Positions 7,651 to 16,393 of a stretch of 64,000 nucleotides of DNA are shown piece by piece. Location: positions 1 to 64,000 of the forward strand of contig CAKRMU010000004.1 in NCBI GenBank assembly GCA_934364985.1, written 5' to 3'. Made by a program: the position numbers and the translations under genes. The notes under the pieces are model-generated. The model was not told the origin of the DNA. It did not search any database and saw nothing but the letters and a program-made list of their open reading frames with translations. The DNA is from an uncultured Porphyromonas sp. Its GTDB lineage: Bacteria > Bacteroidota > Bacteroidia > Bacteroidales > Porphyromonadaceae. Positions within the stretch are counted from its first letter, which is position 1. The number at the start of each line of letters is the position of its first letter.

Positions 7651-9738
7651 TTACTTTAGATATCTATCCATCCAATCAAACCACGTGCGGTAGAATAATA
7701 CCCCGTTTTGTGGCTTCAGGATCCAGTGGCTCTCGTCAGGGTAATACAGCAAACGAGCTGGCAGGCCACGGAGCTTGGCAGCATCAAAAGCCATCATTCC
7801 TTGAGAAGAAAGTATCCGATAATCGTGATCGCCGTGTATCGCTAAAATAGGGGTATCCCACTTGTCTACAAACTTGTGTGGGGAATTAGCGAAGGTATGC
7901 CTCGTAGCAGCATTATCCTCCCAGTAGGCACCACCCATATCCCAATTGGCAAAGAACTTCTCCTCTGTCTCTAAGTACTGAGCCTCGAAATTAAAAATAC
8001 CGGCATGTGCAACAAAAGCTTTGAAACGCCCTTCGTGGTGCCCGGCCATCCAGTAAGTGGTGAATCCACCATAGCTTGCACCTGTACAACCTAATCGGTT
8101 TTCATCGACATAAGGCTCTTTGGATACTTCATCAATAGCGGTGAGGAGGTCAAGCATATTTTGCCCTCCATAATCACCAGAAATTTGCTCGTTCCACTCT
8201 TTTCCGAAGCCTGGTAGCCCACGACGATTGGGAGCTACGATGATATAGCCATGAGATGCAAAGGCACGAAGATTCCAGCGATAGCTCCAAAATTGGCTTA
8301 CGGTACTCTGAGGACCACCCTCGCAGAATAGCACTGCAGGGTATTTTTTAGCTTTATCAAAATGTGGAGGGAGTACCACCCAAGTGAGCATTTGTTTGCC
8401 ATCAGTAGTCGTCATCCACCGTTTCTGGATCTCTACATTGGGGACATCTTTAAGGACCTCATCGTTATCTGTCGTGAGTTTATTGATCATGGGCTTTGCT
8501 TTTCTCCCTTTTCCAGGGGCAAAAGAGTATAGACCTGTTGGCTCTTTCATAGATTGTAGGGCAAAAACGAAGCGATCGCCATTACCGGAGAATCCTACTA
8601 CGTCAGCCATATCATACTGAGTAATATTCTTTGCTTTTGCAGTCTTGAGGTCTATTTCAAAGATATTATTCAGACCTTGGTCGTTACTTATGAAGCGGAT
8701 ACGTTTGCTATCTGTAAGCCACTCATAGTCCTCAACCCATAGCTCATAGTCGCGACTGAGGAATTCTTTTTTGCCCGTTGCGAGCTCCATGATAAAGAGA
8801 CGCTTAAGGTCTGCTTCGTATCCATCCCGCTCCATACTTGTCCATGCGATGTATTTGCCATCAGGAGAGAACTTAGGTGTTTCGTCGTATCCCATCATCC
8901 CCTCTGTGAGATTTTTCGTATTACCCTCCTCAAGGTCGTAGAGGTAGATATCTGTATTTGTGGAGCAGGCATAGGCTACGCCCATGAGTTTTTTGCAGCT
9001 ATAAGCAATGGCTTTACTGTCGTTTCTCCAAGCTAATTGCTCGATTCCACCAAAAGGTTCGATAGGAAGTTCGTATCGCTCACCCTCTGGAAGTATATTT
9101 TTTATTTCTTGAGAAATAATGAGATCTTTATCTACCTCTGCGAAGTAGGTTTGAGGGTATTCTAGCGTCCAATGATCCCAGTGTTTGTACATAAGATCAT
9201 CGTAAATCCTACCCGTAGCTTTGTCAAGATCGGGATTCTCAATTTGGGCAATTTGAGGGGTTTCAACCATCCTACTAATGATCACTTTACTACGGTCTGG
9301 AGAGAATAGAAAGCCTGTCACATCAAAGTCAAAATGCGATAGCTCTCTATAGTTATTCCCATTGATGTCCACGATGGCTACCTGAGCATTTTCGCCAGAT
9401 GTGCTAATAAAAGCAATGGTAGTATCGTCAAGGAATACAGCGGAATGCCCCTTTATAGGGAGTGTTTTTGTATTACCTGTGACGCCAAAGGTGCCCATGA
9501 CGATTTCGGAGGTGCTATTATTCTCTGCTAAGTTAGGCATGGTGCGGCTATAGATATAGCTTTTGCCATTGGGCGATAGCATTGGCGATGAAATCCGCCA
9601 TAGCTTCATCATTACCTCAGGGGTAAATTCATTTGGAGTGGTCTCGGGAGTGGACGCACTCGCCGATCCTAAAGATCCAAGTACTGTCATACTGCTAAGT
9701 AATACCGTAGATACGGCTCTTAATAATCTTCTTTTCAT
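7651..9738 (-). CDS. dpp5: S9-family prolyl oligopeptidase, dipeptidyl-peptidase 5-like
   Basis: The 695-residue exported peptidase has a signal peptide of about 28 residues (MKRRLLRA to ASAS). A beta-propeller domain follows, with WD-like repeats such as PKFSPDGKYIAW, then an alpha/beta-hydrolase domain. The catalytic triad can be placed: Ser555 in GASYGG, Asp639 in HGDHDYRI and His671 in DESHWI. The spacing closely matches what I recall of Porphyromonas DPP5, which releases dipeptides after hydrophobic residues in the periplasm of amino-acid-fermenting species. The gene stands alone: it converges on the PspC gene and diverges from the SPOR lipoprotein gene. The DPP5 rather than general S9C label is an inference. 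Confidence 0.88.
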   Translation of the reverse strand: MKRRLLRAVSTVLLSSMTVLGSLGSASASTPETTPNEFTPEVMMKLWRISSPMLSPNGKSYIYSRTMPNLAENNSTSEIVMGTFGVTGNTKTLPIKGHSAVFLDDTTIAFISTSGENAQVAIVDINGNNYRELSHFDFDVTGFLFSPDRSKVIISRMVETPQIAQIENPDLDKATGRIYDDLMYKHWDHWTLEYPQTYFAEVDKDLIISQEIKNILPEGERYELPIEPFGGIEQLAWRNDSKAIAYSCKKLMGVAYACSTNTDIYLYDLEEGNTKNLTEGMMGYDETPKFSPDGKYIAWTSMERDGYEADLKRLFIMELATGKKEFLSRDYELWVEDYEWLTDSKRIRFISNDQGLNNIFEIDLKTAKAKNITQYDMADVVGFSGNGDRFVFALQSMKEPTGLYSFAPGKGRKAKPMINKLTTDNDEVLKDVPNVEIQKRWMTTTDGKQMLTWVVLPPHFDKAKKYPAVLFCEGGPQSTVSQFWSYRWNLRAFASHGYIIVAPNRRGLPGFGKEWNEQISGDYGGQNMLDLLTAIDEVSKEPYVDENRLGCTGASYGGFTTYWMAGHHEGRFKAFVAHAGIFNFEAQYLETEEKFFANWDMGGAYWEDNAATRHTFANSPHKFVDKWDTPILAIHGDHDYRILSSQGMMAFDAAKLRGLPARLLYYPDESHWILKPQNGVLFYRTWFDWMDRYLK

Positions 9739-9776
9739 CTTGAAAAATGATAATACAATAAATTCATCTCATTTGA

Positions 9777-9809
9777 TTGGCTAAATTACAAAATAAAAGT
9801 CTAACTTTG
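9777..9809 (+). promoter_or_regulatory. Promoter of the SPOR lipoprotein gene
   Basis: TTG at 9777-9779 is followed after 22 nt by TAACTTTG at 9802-9809, a full match to the -7 consensus. The start codon lies 66 nt downstream. Confidence 0.6.
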
Positions 9810-9875
9810 TGCATAGAGGGGTATAAACCTCATTTAAATTGAATTTATTATCACTTTTTCAAGTCAGATAAGAAT

Positions 9876-10343
9876 ATGAAGAAAGTTTTTTACGTAGCTA
9901 TGATGCTACTTGTTGCTGGTTCAATGGCAAGCTGTAAACCTAAAGAGAGTGCTTACAAAGCTGTAATGGAGCGTGCTCAGCAGAGGGAAATTGCTAAGGC
10001 TGCAGAGGAAACTCCTAAGGATGAGATCGTACCTGTGATCGTGGATGAAGCTGATGTACGTCCAGAGAAAGTTACACCCGCTGAGGGTGAAAACGGGAAT
10101 AACCTTCGTCAATATAGTGTTGTCATCGGAAGTTTCCGCAACTTTACTAATGCCACATCCTTAAAAAGCAGAATGATGAGTCAGGGTTACGATGCTATCC
10201 TCGCTCAGAATGAAGCAGGTATGTATAGAGTTATAGCTACCAGCTTTAATACTAAAGAAGAGGCAGTGAGAAGTAGAGAAACGATTAAGAGTATCTTCTC
10301 ACCTGCTTTTCAAGATGCGTGGATTTTGGAGCGTACCTATTAA
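9876..10343 (+). CDS. SPOR-domain lipoprotein
   Basis: The 155-residue product has a lipoprotein signal with Cys20 (context SMASCKPK). A charged linker of ~60 residues follows, then a SPOR domain at ~82-155 (QYSVVIGSFRNFTNATSLKS, YDAILAQNEAGMYRVIATSF). SPOR domains bind peptidoglycan stripped of stem peptides, so the protein probably sits in the envelope at division or remodelling sites. It is monocistronic: it has its own promoter and a hairpin terminator at 10374-10438. Confidence 0.88.
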   Translation: MKKVFYVAMMLLVAGSMASCKPKESAYKAVMERAQQREIAKAAEETPKDEIVPVIVDEADVRPEKVTPAEGENGNNLRQYSVVIGSFRNFTNATSLKSRMMSQGYDAILAQNEAGMYRVIATSFNTKEEAVRSRETIKSIFSPAFQDAWILERTY

Positions 10344-10373
10344 GGATTTAGAGTATCCATATTTAATGCTTAG

Positions 10374-10438
10374 TATATCCGTGGTGAGCATTTGAGGTCA
10401 TTGCCGTCTTTGAATGCCCATTGCGGATATATTTTTTT
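10374..10438 (+). terminator. Terminator after the SPOR lipoprotein gene
   Basis: TATATCCG (10374-10381) and CGGATATA (10424-10431) form an 8-bp stem closing a ~42-nt loop, followed directly by a run of seven T. The loop is long, so the confidence is moderate. Confidence 0.5.
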
Positions 10439-10544
10439 GCAGAGTGAATTTTTGAGTTACAGAGAGCGGATGAGCTACAACTATCTGTGGCATTGATTGC
10501 TTTTAATAAGTCGTAATACAGATAGGTTACCATCTTAAGTGTAT

Positions 10545-10958
10545 ATGTCTAAAAAGAGAAAGCCGTATAATACGCATTGGAGATACGATAAGGTAGAAGA
10601 AAATACCACCGAAACTCGTTCGTATTACTCCGTGCGTGAAGTAGCACTGATGTTTCAGATTGAGGAGACGCAGCTCCGATATTGGGAGACACTAGGATTG
10701 GTATGCCCTCATAGAGCTGTAGGGTCTAAGGCTCGACAATATACCAAGGACGACCTCGAGAAAGTGCGACAAATACGTTATTTACTTGTGGATAAAGGTT
10801 TGTCGCTTCAGGCTATCTCTAATCAACTTAATAGCAAAGACGTTATTGCTGATTTGGCTATCCGTGATAAGTTATTGGGCATTCGTGATAGGGTAGAACA
10901 GCTAAGAACAAGCGTTGAAGAGCAACTAAAGCAAATTGATAGTTCCCAAAATGGCTGA
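10545..10958 (+). CDS. MerR-family transcriptional regulator
   Basis: From the ATG at 10545 the protein is 137 residues; an in-frame GTG two codons earlier is possible. A MerR winged helix lies at ~27-95: YYSVREVALMF, ETQLRYWETLGLV, then the ARQYTKDDLEKVRQIRYLL wing and second helices. A short coiled coil for dimerisation follows (LGIRDRVEQLRTSVEEQL). There is no cysteine-rich metal-binding loop. It resembles the short MerR proteins common in Bacteroidetes whose ligand is unknown. It overlaps the start of rnz by 8 nt. Confidence 0.88.
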   Translation: MSKKRKPYNTHWRYDKVEENTTETRSYYSVREVALMFQIEETQLRYWETLGLVCPHRAVGSKARQYTKDDLEKVRQIRYLLVDKGLSLQAISNQLNSKDVIADLAIRDKLLGIRDRVEQLRTSVEEQLKQIDSSQNG

Positions 10959-11919
10959 TAATAATTATGGAGATGGGATGTACCTAAAGGTGCTTGGATG
11001 TGGTTCGGCTATGCCTAAGCCCTTGCATCAGCATAGTGCTCAATTGCTCCGACTTCGGGACAAACACTTTCTCATAGATTGTGGTGAAGGGACACAGATG
11101 CAGATATTAAGGTATGGAGGTTCATGGGCTAATCTTCATCGGATATTTATTACTCACCTGCATGGAGATCACTGTTTGGGTTTGCCTGGGCTATTAAGCA
11201 CAATGTCAATGAGCGGATTATCCCATCCCGTACATATATATGGACCTGAGGGTTTAGAGCAATATGTTGCTTTTATAATCAGTACTTTCTGCCACGACGA
11301 CGCTGATAGAATCATTCCTCATACCGTGGATCATCGGCACTCAGCATTGATATACAGTGACGCCTCTATCCGAGTGACCGCATTCCCATTGCGTCATAGG
11401 GTACCTTGCATTGGCTACCGCTTTGACGAGCAACCCAGACTTCGGCATTTGGACAGAGCTATGGCAGACTATTACGGTATTCCGATGGCTTACTTCGGTA
11501 TTCTGAAACAAGGTCAGGATTTTATCCATCCGGATGGCACCGTAATTCCCAATGAAATGGTTACTACGTCACCACGGACTCCTTTTAGTTATGCCTATTG
11601 TAGCGATACAGCCTACCAGCCGAGTGTTATTGAAATGGTGCGAGGTGTGGATCTTTTATACCATGAAACGACTTATGGTCAGGATATGAGAGGGAGAGCA
11701 GAGGAAACATTGCACAGCACAACTATTGATGCGGCTAAGGTTGCGATCGCATCTGAGGTTGGTCACCTATTGATAGGGCATTATAGTGCTCGGTATTCCA
11801 GCCGGGAGAATGTACAGGTTTTACTTGATGAGACGCAGGCATTTTTCCCTCGTACAATTGCGAGTGAAGATGGTTTGACATTGGATTTTGAAAAACTTCG
11901 AGAAGAGATAGAGTATTAA
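10951..11919 (+). CDS. rnz: Ribonuclease Z (tRNA 3' endonuclease)
   Basis: From the ATG at 10951 the protein has 322 residues, normal for RNase Z, which cuts the 3' trailer from tRNA precursors. The metallo-beta-lactamase zinc motif HLHGDH is at residues 69-74, preceded by LIDCGEGTQMQ at 41-51. Later ligands are in AFPLRHRVPCIGYR, YCSDTAYQ and HLLIGHYSARY. The frame is open further upstream to a TTG at 10936, but the ATG is preferred because it gives the usual short lead before YLKVLGCGSA. The start overlaps the end of the MerR gene. Confidence 0.95.
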   Translation: MADNNYGDGMYLKVLGCGSAMPKPLHQHSAQLLRLRDKHFLIDCGEGTQMQILRYGGSWANLHRIFITHLHGDHCLGLPGLLSTMSMSGLSHPVHIYGPEGLEQYVAFIISTFCHDDADRIIPHTVDHRHSALIYSDASIRVTAFPLRHRVPCIGYRFDEQPRLRHLDRAMADYYGIPMAYFGILKQGQDFIHPDGTVIPNEMVTTSPRTPFSYAYCSDTAYQPSVIEMVRGVDLLYHETTYGQDMRGRAEETLHSTTIDAAKVAIASEVGHLLIGHYSARYSSRENVQVLLDETQAFFPRTIASEDGLTLDFEKLREEIEY

Positions 11920-11934
11920 TCTAATTGTACTATT

Positions 11935-12819
11935 ATGAAAATATCAGTTTGTGGCTCTATGCACCAAAATAGCTCAAAAGAGCAATTAATGCAACTTATA
12001 AAAGACTTATTGTTGCTACGCAATAAGCACATTATCGAGATAGAACAAAGGTTTTATGCCTATTTACTTTCTCAAGGCTTCCAGTTGGATGGCATTTCAA
12101 TGTTCGCCCCTAAAGGCAAGCTTGACACAGATATACTTATTAGTATAGGAGGTGATGGTACGTTTCTTAGGACTGCTAAACTCATTGCAGGTACATCAGC
12201 AGGTATCTTGGGTGTTAATTCAGGTCATCTTGGATTCCTCGCTAGTTTACAGCCCGAGGATTTTGCCGGTTTTTGGAGAGAATTTGAGGCGGGAACGATG
12301 AGAGAGGAGCAGCGTTCGCTTTTAGAGTTTTCGGTGGTTCGTCCTGATGGTAATGAGGAAGTCCGTGGGCTTGCTCTCAATGAAGTCTCAATTATAAAGC
12401 GAGATACGGCAAGTATGATATCGGTTGCAACTTATATTAATGGCGAACTCATCTCCAATACTCCAGGCGATGGGCTACTTATATCTACCCCTACAGGTTC
12501 GACCGCTTATGCCCTTAGTGTCAATGGTCCGGTGGTTCATCCCCACAGCCCAGCCATACTTATTTGTCCCATCGCACCACATACCTTAAATATGCGACCC
12601 TTAGTAATTCCTAATGATGTGGAGATAGAACTACACGTCGATAGTCGAAGTGGTAGTTTCTTAGTAGGAATTGACGGGAAAAGTCATCCAGAAGTAGTCG
12701 GTGCAATCTTGCGTATTCGTTTGTCGGATAAGAGGCTACGAGTGCTTCATGCTACCGAATATTCCTACTATAAAACACTTAGAGAAAAATTAATGTGGGG
12801 GCATGATCCCAGGCTATAG
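11935..12819 (+). CDS. nadK: NAD kinase
   Basis: This is a 294-residue ATP-NAD kinase that makes NADP+. The catalytic and diphosphate-binding GGDGT is at residues 72-76, with NSGHLGFLA after it. The NE motif is in LNEVSII and the glycine-rich motif is TPTGSTAYALS. It starts 15 nt after rnz and probably belongs to the same transcript. Its stop codon overlaps the stop codon of the converging gene at 12814 by 6 nt, so the two genes share their 3' ends. Confidence 0.96.
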   Translation: MKISVCGSMHQNSSKEQLMQLIKDLLLLRNKHIIEIEQRFYAYLLSQGFQLDGISMFAPKGKLDTDILISIGGDGTFLRTAKLIAGTSAGILGVNSGHLGFLASLQPEDFAGFWREFEAGTMREEQRSLLEFSVVRPDGNEEVRGLALNEVSIIKRDTASMISVATYINGELISNTPGDGLLISTPTGSTAYALSVNGPVVHPHSPAILICPIAPHTLNMRPLVIPNDVEIELHVDSRSGSFLVGIDGKSHPEVVGAILRIRLSDKRLRVLHATEYSYYKTLREKLMWGHDPRL

Positions 12820-13410
12820 CTCCCCGTATTCCTCGTTTTCAATATTGAAATAATCAACGAGGTACCACGCACTACGGCTATCGTCGCGGTGAAATGTAAA
12901 TTGCTCAACAAGCTCAGAGCCGAGGTACCCACGACAGAATGTGGCAAGGTTGTCTTCGATATCTCCCCAAGACGCAAAGTAATTAACAGTGTCGGGGGGT
13001 ATGATTTCAAGTGATACGTTGTGAAATACTATCCCATAAGGAATATCCGAAGGTAGGTCAATGCGTTTGCTCTGAAAAAGACTATCGTTATCAAATAGTT
13101 TGATAAATGCTTGTAGGGATTCTGTCCCTATATTGCAGGGAGATTCAGGATCCTCGAAGACTTTATTATTTGTGTCGAAAGGCTGAAAAAGGTCATACAA
13201 AGGATTACTTCCTGTTGATTCAGCCATTATTTCAGTCGCAGCTTCTACCGATAGTTCACCCATTGGCATCTCAGTAGGGCGGATGATCTTCTGCTCCTCT
13301 TGTGGCTCGGAGATATTAACTTTCCGTACATAAGACGTATAAGCGAAGTATCCTGCCAAAGCTAATATTACCACTCCACCAGCTATAAATGCACTTTGAC
13401 GTTTCCCCAT
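12814..13410 (-). CDS. Membrane-anchored hypothetical protein, possibly DUF4348-like
   Basis: This is a 198-residue protein with one N-terminal membrane segment (residues ~7-25), a flexible proline- and glutamate-rich linker, and a globular domain from ~95. The pattern LQAFIKLFDNDSLFQSKRIDLP resembles the 'F...F..D..FQ..RI.FP' signature I associate with Bacteroidetes DUF4348 proteins. That match is from memory. The rest of the protein faces the periplasm if the N-terminal helix is a signal anchor. It ends tail-to-tail with nadK with a 6-nt overlap. Function unknown. Confidence 0.75.
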   Translation of the reverse strand: MGKRQSAFIAGGVVILALAGYFAYTSYVRKVNISEPQEEQKIIRPTEMPMGELSVEAATEIMAESTGSNPLYDLFQPFDTNNKVFEDPESPCNIGTESLQAFIKLFDNDSLFQSKRIDLPSDIPYGIVFHNVSLEIIPPDTVNYFASWGDIEDNLATFCRGYLGSELVEQFTFHRDDSRSAWYLVDYFNIENEEYGEL

Positions 13411-13457
13411 AATAAAACCTCGAATAAACTTTATTAACTATTCTTTTTAAACTCCGT

Positions 13458-13465
13458 CAAAGGTA
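13458..13465 (-). promoter_or_regulatory. -7 element for the hypothetical gene at 12814
   Basis: TACCTTTG is present on the minus strand 47 nt upstream of the start codon. The -33 element is not clear. Confidence 0.5.
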
Positions 13466-13503
13466 CACAAATAAACGTTATGCTCACTCGTTTAGTGTGT
13501 TAA

Positions 13504-13695
13504 TCATACAATATTATTCTTGGTCTTGCACTCCTTTCCGTTACTTTTTGCTTTTTGACAAGTATCACTCAGTGGACAACCGCTGCAGGTCATAGAAGTG
13601 CCGGCTTTAGGTTTATGTATTATCTTTATGGTATGCCTAATGATAAGGAATACGACTACAAAGATGATAAGATATGCAATAACTTTTTGTAGCAT
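13504..13695 (-). CDS. FeoB-associated cysteine-rich membrane protein
   Basis: The 63-residue protein starts at the ATG at 13695, 2 nt after the feoAB stop. A longer frame reaching back into feoAB is open but unlikely. One membrane helix (residues ~5-25) is followed by a basic stretch and a cysteine cluster, CSGCPLSDTC plus a final Cys in KECKTK. Small proteins of this architecture sit directly after feoB in many bacteria and are thought to assist ferrous iron transport. The function is inferred from position and the cysteine motif. Confidence 0.85.
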   Translation of the reverse strand: MLQKVIAYLIIFVVVFLIIRHTIKIIHKPKAGTSMTCSGCPLSDTCQKAKSNGKECKTKNNIV

Positions 13696-13697
13696 AT

Positions 13698-16157
13698 CTA
13701 AATAATTAATAGTCCTATCTTGACGACCAAAAGCGAGAGTATCCAAGCGAGTAAGACTGAGTAGAGGACACTATACACTGGGTACTTCCACCTCCCGCTC
13801 TCTTTCCCTATCGCTATCATCGTGCTGATGCACGGCGTGTAGATGAGTACAAAAAGCATAAAAGAAAACGCGATAGGAGGTGTAATGATTTTTGACCCAT
13901 CAGAGTAGGTTGCTGTTTGTAGCTTTTCAGAAAGAATTTGTTCGGCATCACTATCCCCCGCATATAATACACCCAGTGTGCTGACTACGATTTCCTTAGC
14001 TGCCACTCCTGTGAGAAGGGAAACGCTCATTCTCCAATCGTATCCATGCCATTTGAATAAGGGCTGAATGCCTTGCCCTAATCGTCCAATTAGAGAGTAC
14101 TCTTGCTGGATAATCGCTATTTGATTACTTGAATCCATCGCCATAAATTCGCTTGCCTCTTGACCTGTAAGACCCTCATAATACTCATTGATCATAGCTT
14201 GTTGCCTCTCCGGCTTAAGCTGAGAGACATTTGGAAAATAGCTAAGAACCCATACCGCTATTGACGCAATTAAAATCACCGACCCCATCTTTTGCAGATA
14301 CTGCTTGGCTCTATCCCACATGTGTAGTAAAACGCTACGAGGTGTGGGAATCCGGTAAGGCGGTAGCTCCATTACAAAAGGCGTATCATCGACACTATTA
14401 AAATGTTTTTTGAAACACAGTGCGGTGAGGCACGCGATTAAGATACCCGAAAAGTAGAGTAAGAAAAGTACAAAACCAGCTGAGCCTGGGAAAAAAGCCC
14501 CGGATAGTAGTAGGTAAACAGGCAACTTGGCACTACAACTCATAAAAGGGATAATGAGCATGGTCATCAGACGATTGCCCCGATGCTCAATAGTCCGAGT
14601 GGCCATTACAGCAGGGACATTGCACCCGAAGCCCATTACTAAGGGGATAAAAGACTTTCCGTGAAGCCCAATAATGTGCATCAGTTTATCCATAATAAAG
14701 GCACCTCGTGCCATATACCCCGTATCCTCCATAATCGCAAGACATAGATAGAGGATGATGATATTTGGGAGAAAGACCAAAACACCTCCCACACCTGCGA
14801 TAACCCCATCCACAATAAGGTCTTTGAGCATTCCCTCAGGCATTGAGCTACTTATTACATCCCCAAGCCACGTCACGCCATTCTCTATCCACTCCATTGG
14901 ATATGCTCCGAGCGAGAAGGTCAATTGAAACATCAAAAACATCACCAATAAAAAAATGGGGAATCCCCATATTTGGTGTGTTAGTATGTGGTCAATCTTA
15001 CGATTTTGCTCAGTGATATGGCTATAGTCTGAGTGGTAGGTCTCCTCAAGAGCTCCTCGCACAAAGCCATACCTACAATTGGTGATCTCTTGCTGTAGGT
15101 CGCGTCCAAATTCAGCGTAGTATTGCTTTCGTATGGTCTCAGCCTTCTCTTTTAGCATACCTACATTAGGGGATAGTATATTCTCTACAGACTGATCCTC
15201 CTCTAAAAGTTTGATGGATATAAAGCGCGGTCTCAAGCCATTGAGCTGAGGATTGAGGGCGATAATATCCTGTCGCAAGTCCGCTATGCGTTCTTCGATC
15301 TCGACGGGATACCTGACGTCTATCACCCTATGGGCTTCCGAGCTCTGCTCATAGATCGCAATGATTTGCTTAAAAAGCTCCTCAATACCCTTACCTGTTC
15401 TCCCTATAGTAGGGCATAAGGGCATTCCCAAAAGCTCCTGCAACTCAGGTAGGTGTATATGACTGCCCGACCCCTCAAGTTCATCCCACATATTGAGAGC
15501 CACAACCATAGGAATGCTCGTTTCCATCAGTTGAGTGGTCATGTAGAGATGCCGCTCTAAATTCGTTACATCTACAACATCCAGAAGTACGTCAGGGTGT
15601 TCGTCAGAGAATAAATATTCGCTTATATAGCGTTCTTCCTCACTATACGACGAGAGTGAATAGGCTCCGGGTAGATCGATAAGATCAAAAACGTATCCTC
15701 CCTGAGAATAGGTTCCCTTTTTGGCTTCTACGGTAACACCACTGTAATTACCCACATGCTCGTGAGCTCCAGTTGTTTCATTAAAGAGTGACGTTTTGCC
15801 ACAATTAGGATTGCCTACGAAAGCTACCCGAATGTGCTTTTCCTTAGTTTTTTTTTGCAAATGTCCCTCCGTTATATATTCATTTGAGCCAATGGATGTC
15901 GTGTACTTACCGCCCATGGAGGCTAATGAGGATTCAATAGGCTCCACCTCAATATTCGCGGCATCGCTTCTCCTTAGTGTCACATCGTAGTTTAGGATAC
16001 GATATTCAACAGGATCTTGAAGAGGTGCATTTTTTACCACTAATATCTCTTCGCCAGGAATAAAACCCATCTCCAATAGCCGCTTTCTAAATGCTTTTTG
16101 GCTATGGTGCTGGCTTATAATGGCTCTTTCTCCCGTATGTAGTTCGGATAATCTCAT
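13698..16157 (-). CDS. feoB: Ferrous iron transporter, FeoA-FeoB fusion
   Basis: The protein is 819 residues from the ATG at 16157; a TTG further out at 16208 is less likely. Residues ~1-75 are a FeoA SH3-like domain (MRLSELHTGERAII). The GTPase domain starts near residue 108: G1 GNPNCGKTS, G3 DLPGAYSLSSYSEEERY. A helical domain and a long membrane part follow, with two Gate regions (LMGFGCNVPAVMATR and AAKEIVVSTLGVLYAG). FeoB moves Fe2+ across the inner membrane. The fusion with FeoA is typical of Bacteroidetes. The promoter carries an inverted repeat at its -33 end (16208-16225). Confidence 0.95.
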   Translation of the reverse strand: MRLSELHTGERAIISQHHSQKAFRKRLLEMGFIPGEEILVVKNAPLQDPVEYRILNYDVTLRRSDAANIEVEPIESSLASMGGKYTTSIGSNEYITEGHLQKKTKEKHIRVAFVGNPNCGKTSLFNETTGAHEHVGNYSGVTVEAKKGTYSQGGYVFDLIDLPGAYSLSSYSEEERYISEYLFSDEHPDVLLDVVDVTNLERHLYMTTQLMETSIPMVVALNMWDELEGSGSHIHLPELQELLGMPLCPTIGRTGKGIEELFKQIIAIYEQSSEAHRVIDVRYPVEIEERIADLRQDIIALNPQLNGLRPRFISIKLLEEDQSVENILSPNVGMLKEKAETIRKQYYAEFGRDLQQEITNCRYGFVRGALEETYHSDYSHITEQNRKIDHILTHQIWGFPIFLLVMFLMFQLTFSLGAYPMEWIENGVTWLGDVISSSMPEGMLKDLIVDGVIAGVGGVLVFLPNIIILYLCLAIMEDTGYMARGAFIMDKLMHIIGLHGKSFIPLVMGFGCNVPAVMATRTIEHRGNRLMTMLIIPFMSCSAKLPVYLLLSGAFFPGSAGFVLFLLYFSGILIACLTALCFKKHFNSVDDTPFVMELPPYRIPTPRSVLLHMWDRAKQYLQKMGSVILIASIAVWVLSYFPNVSQLKPERQQAMINEYYEGLTGQEASEFMAMDSSNQIAIIQQEYSLIGRLGQGIQPLFKWHGYDWRMSVSLLTGVAAKEIVVSTLGVLYAGDSDAEQILSEKLQTATYSDGSKIITPPIAFSFMLFVLIYTPCISTMIAIGKESGRWKYPVYSVLYSVLLAWILSLLVVKIGLLII

Positions 16158-16177
16158 CACAAATAATATATTGACCA

Positions 16178-16208
16178 CAAAGGTACTCGCCCTCTCACCA
16201 GTAGGCAA
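16178..16208 (-). promoter_or_regulatory. feoAB promoter
   Basis: On the minus strand TTG (16206-16208) is followed after 20 nt by TACCTTTG (16178-16185), a canonical Bacteroidetes promoter. The predicted leader to the ATG at 16157 is only about 15 nt. Confidence 0.75.
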
Positions 16209-16225
16209 TACCTAAAAATAGGTAT
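16208..16225. promoter_or_regulatory. Candidate operator of feoAB (perfect inverted repeat)
   Basis: ATACCTA-AAAA-TAGGTAT is a perfect 7-4-7 inverted repeat. It touches the -33 TTG of the feoAB promoter, so a bound protein would block or modulate RNA polymerase. A metal-sensing Fur or DtxR/MntR-type repressor is the obvious candidate, but the binding protein is not shown by the sequence. Further upstream, CCCCTAT and ATAGGGG near 16286-16312 form another small hairpin of unknown role. Confidence 0.5.
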
Positions 16226-16393
16226 ATTGGTTTCCTGATATTAGTTGAGGTGCTTCCCTAAGCGATGAAAAGTGTCCATTTACGCCCCTATGTGACTAAT
16301 CCTATAGGGGGATTATGATCAGATGAAAACTTATATAGTGCGTCAGACTATTCGGGTTAGGCGAAAGACGATCACGCAAATACTGATCATGCA

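Noticed and set aside
12814..12819. Overlapping stop codons of nadK and the converging gene as evidence of a frame error
   Set aside because: Both genes have normal lengths and ends. A 6-nt tail-to-tail overlap is an ordinary compact arrangement.
13696..13746. 17-residue N-terminal extension of the FeoB-associated protein
   Set aside because: It would overlap the feoAB coding end and add no recognisable sequence. The ATG 2 nt after the feoAB stop is the better start.
16158..16208. N-terminal extension of FeoB from a TTG codon
   Set aside because: The extension would run through the promoter's -7 element. The ATG at 16157 gives a standard FeoA start.
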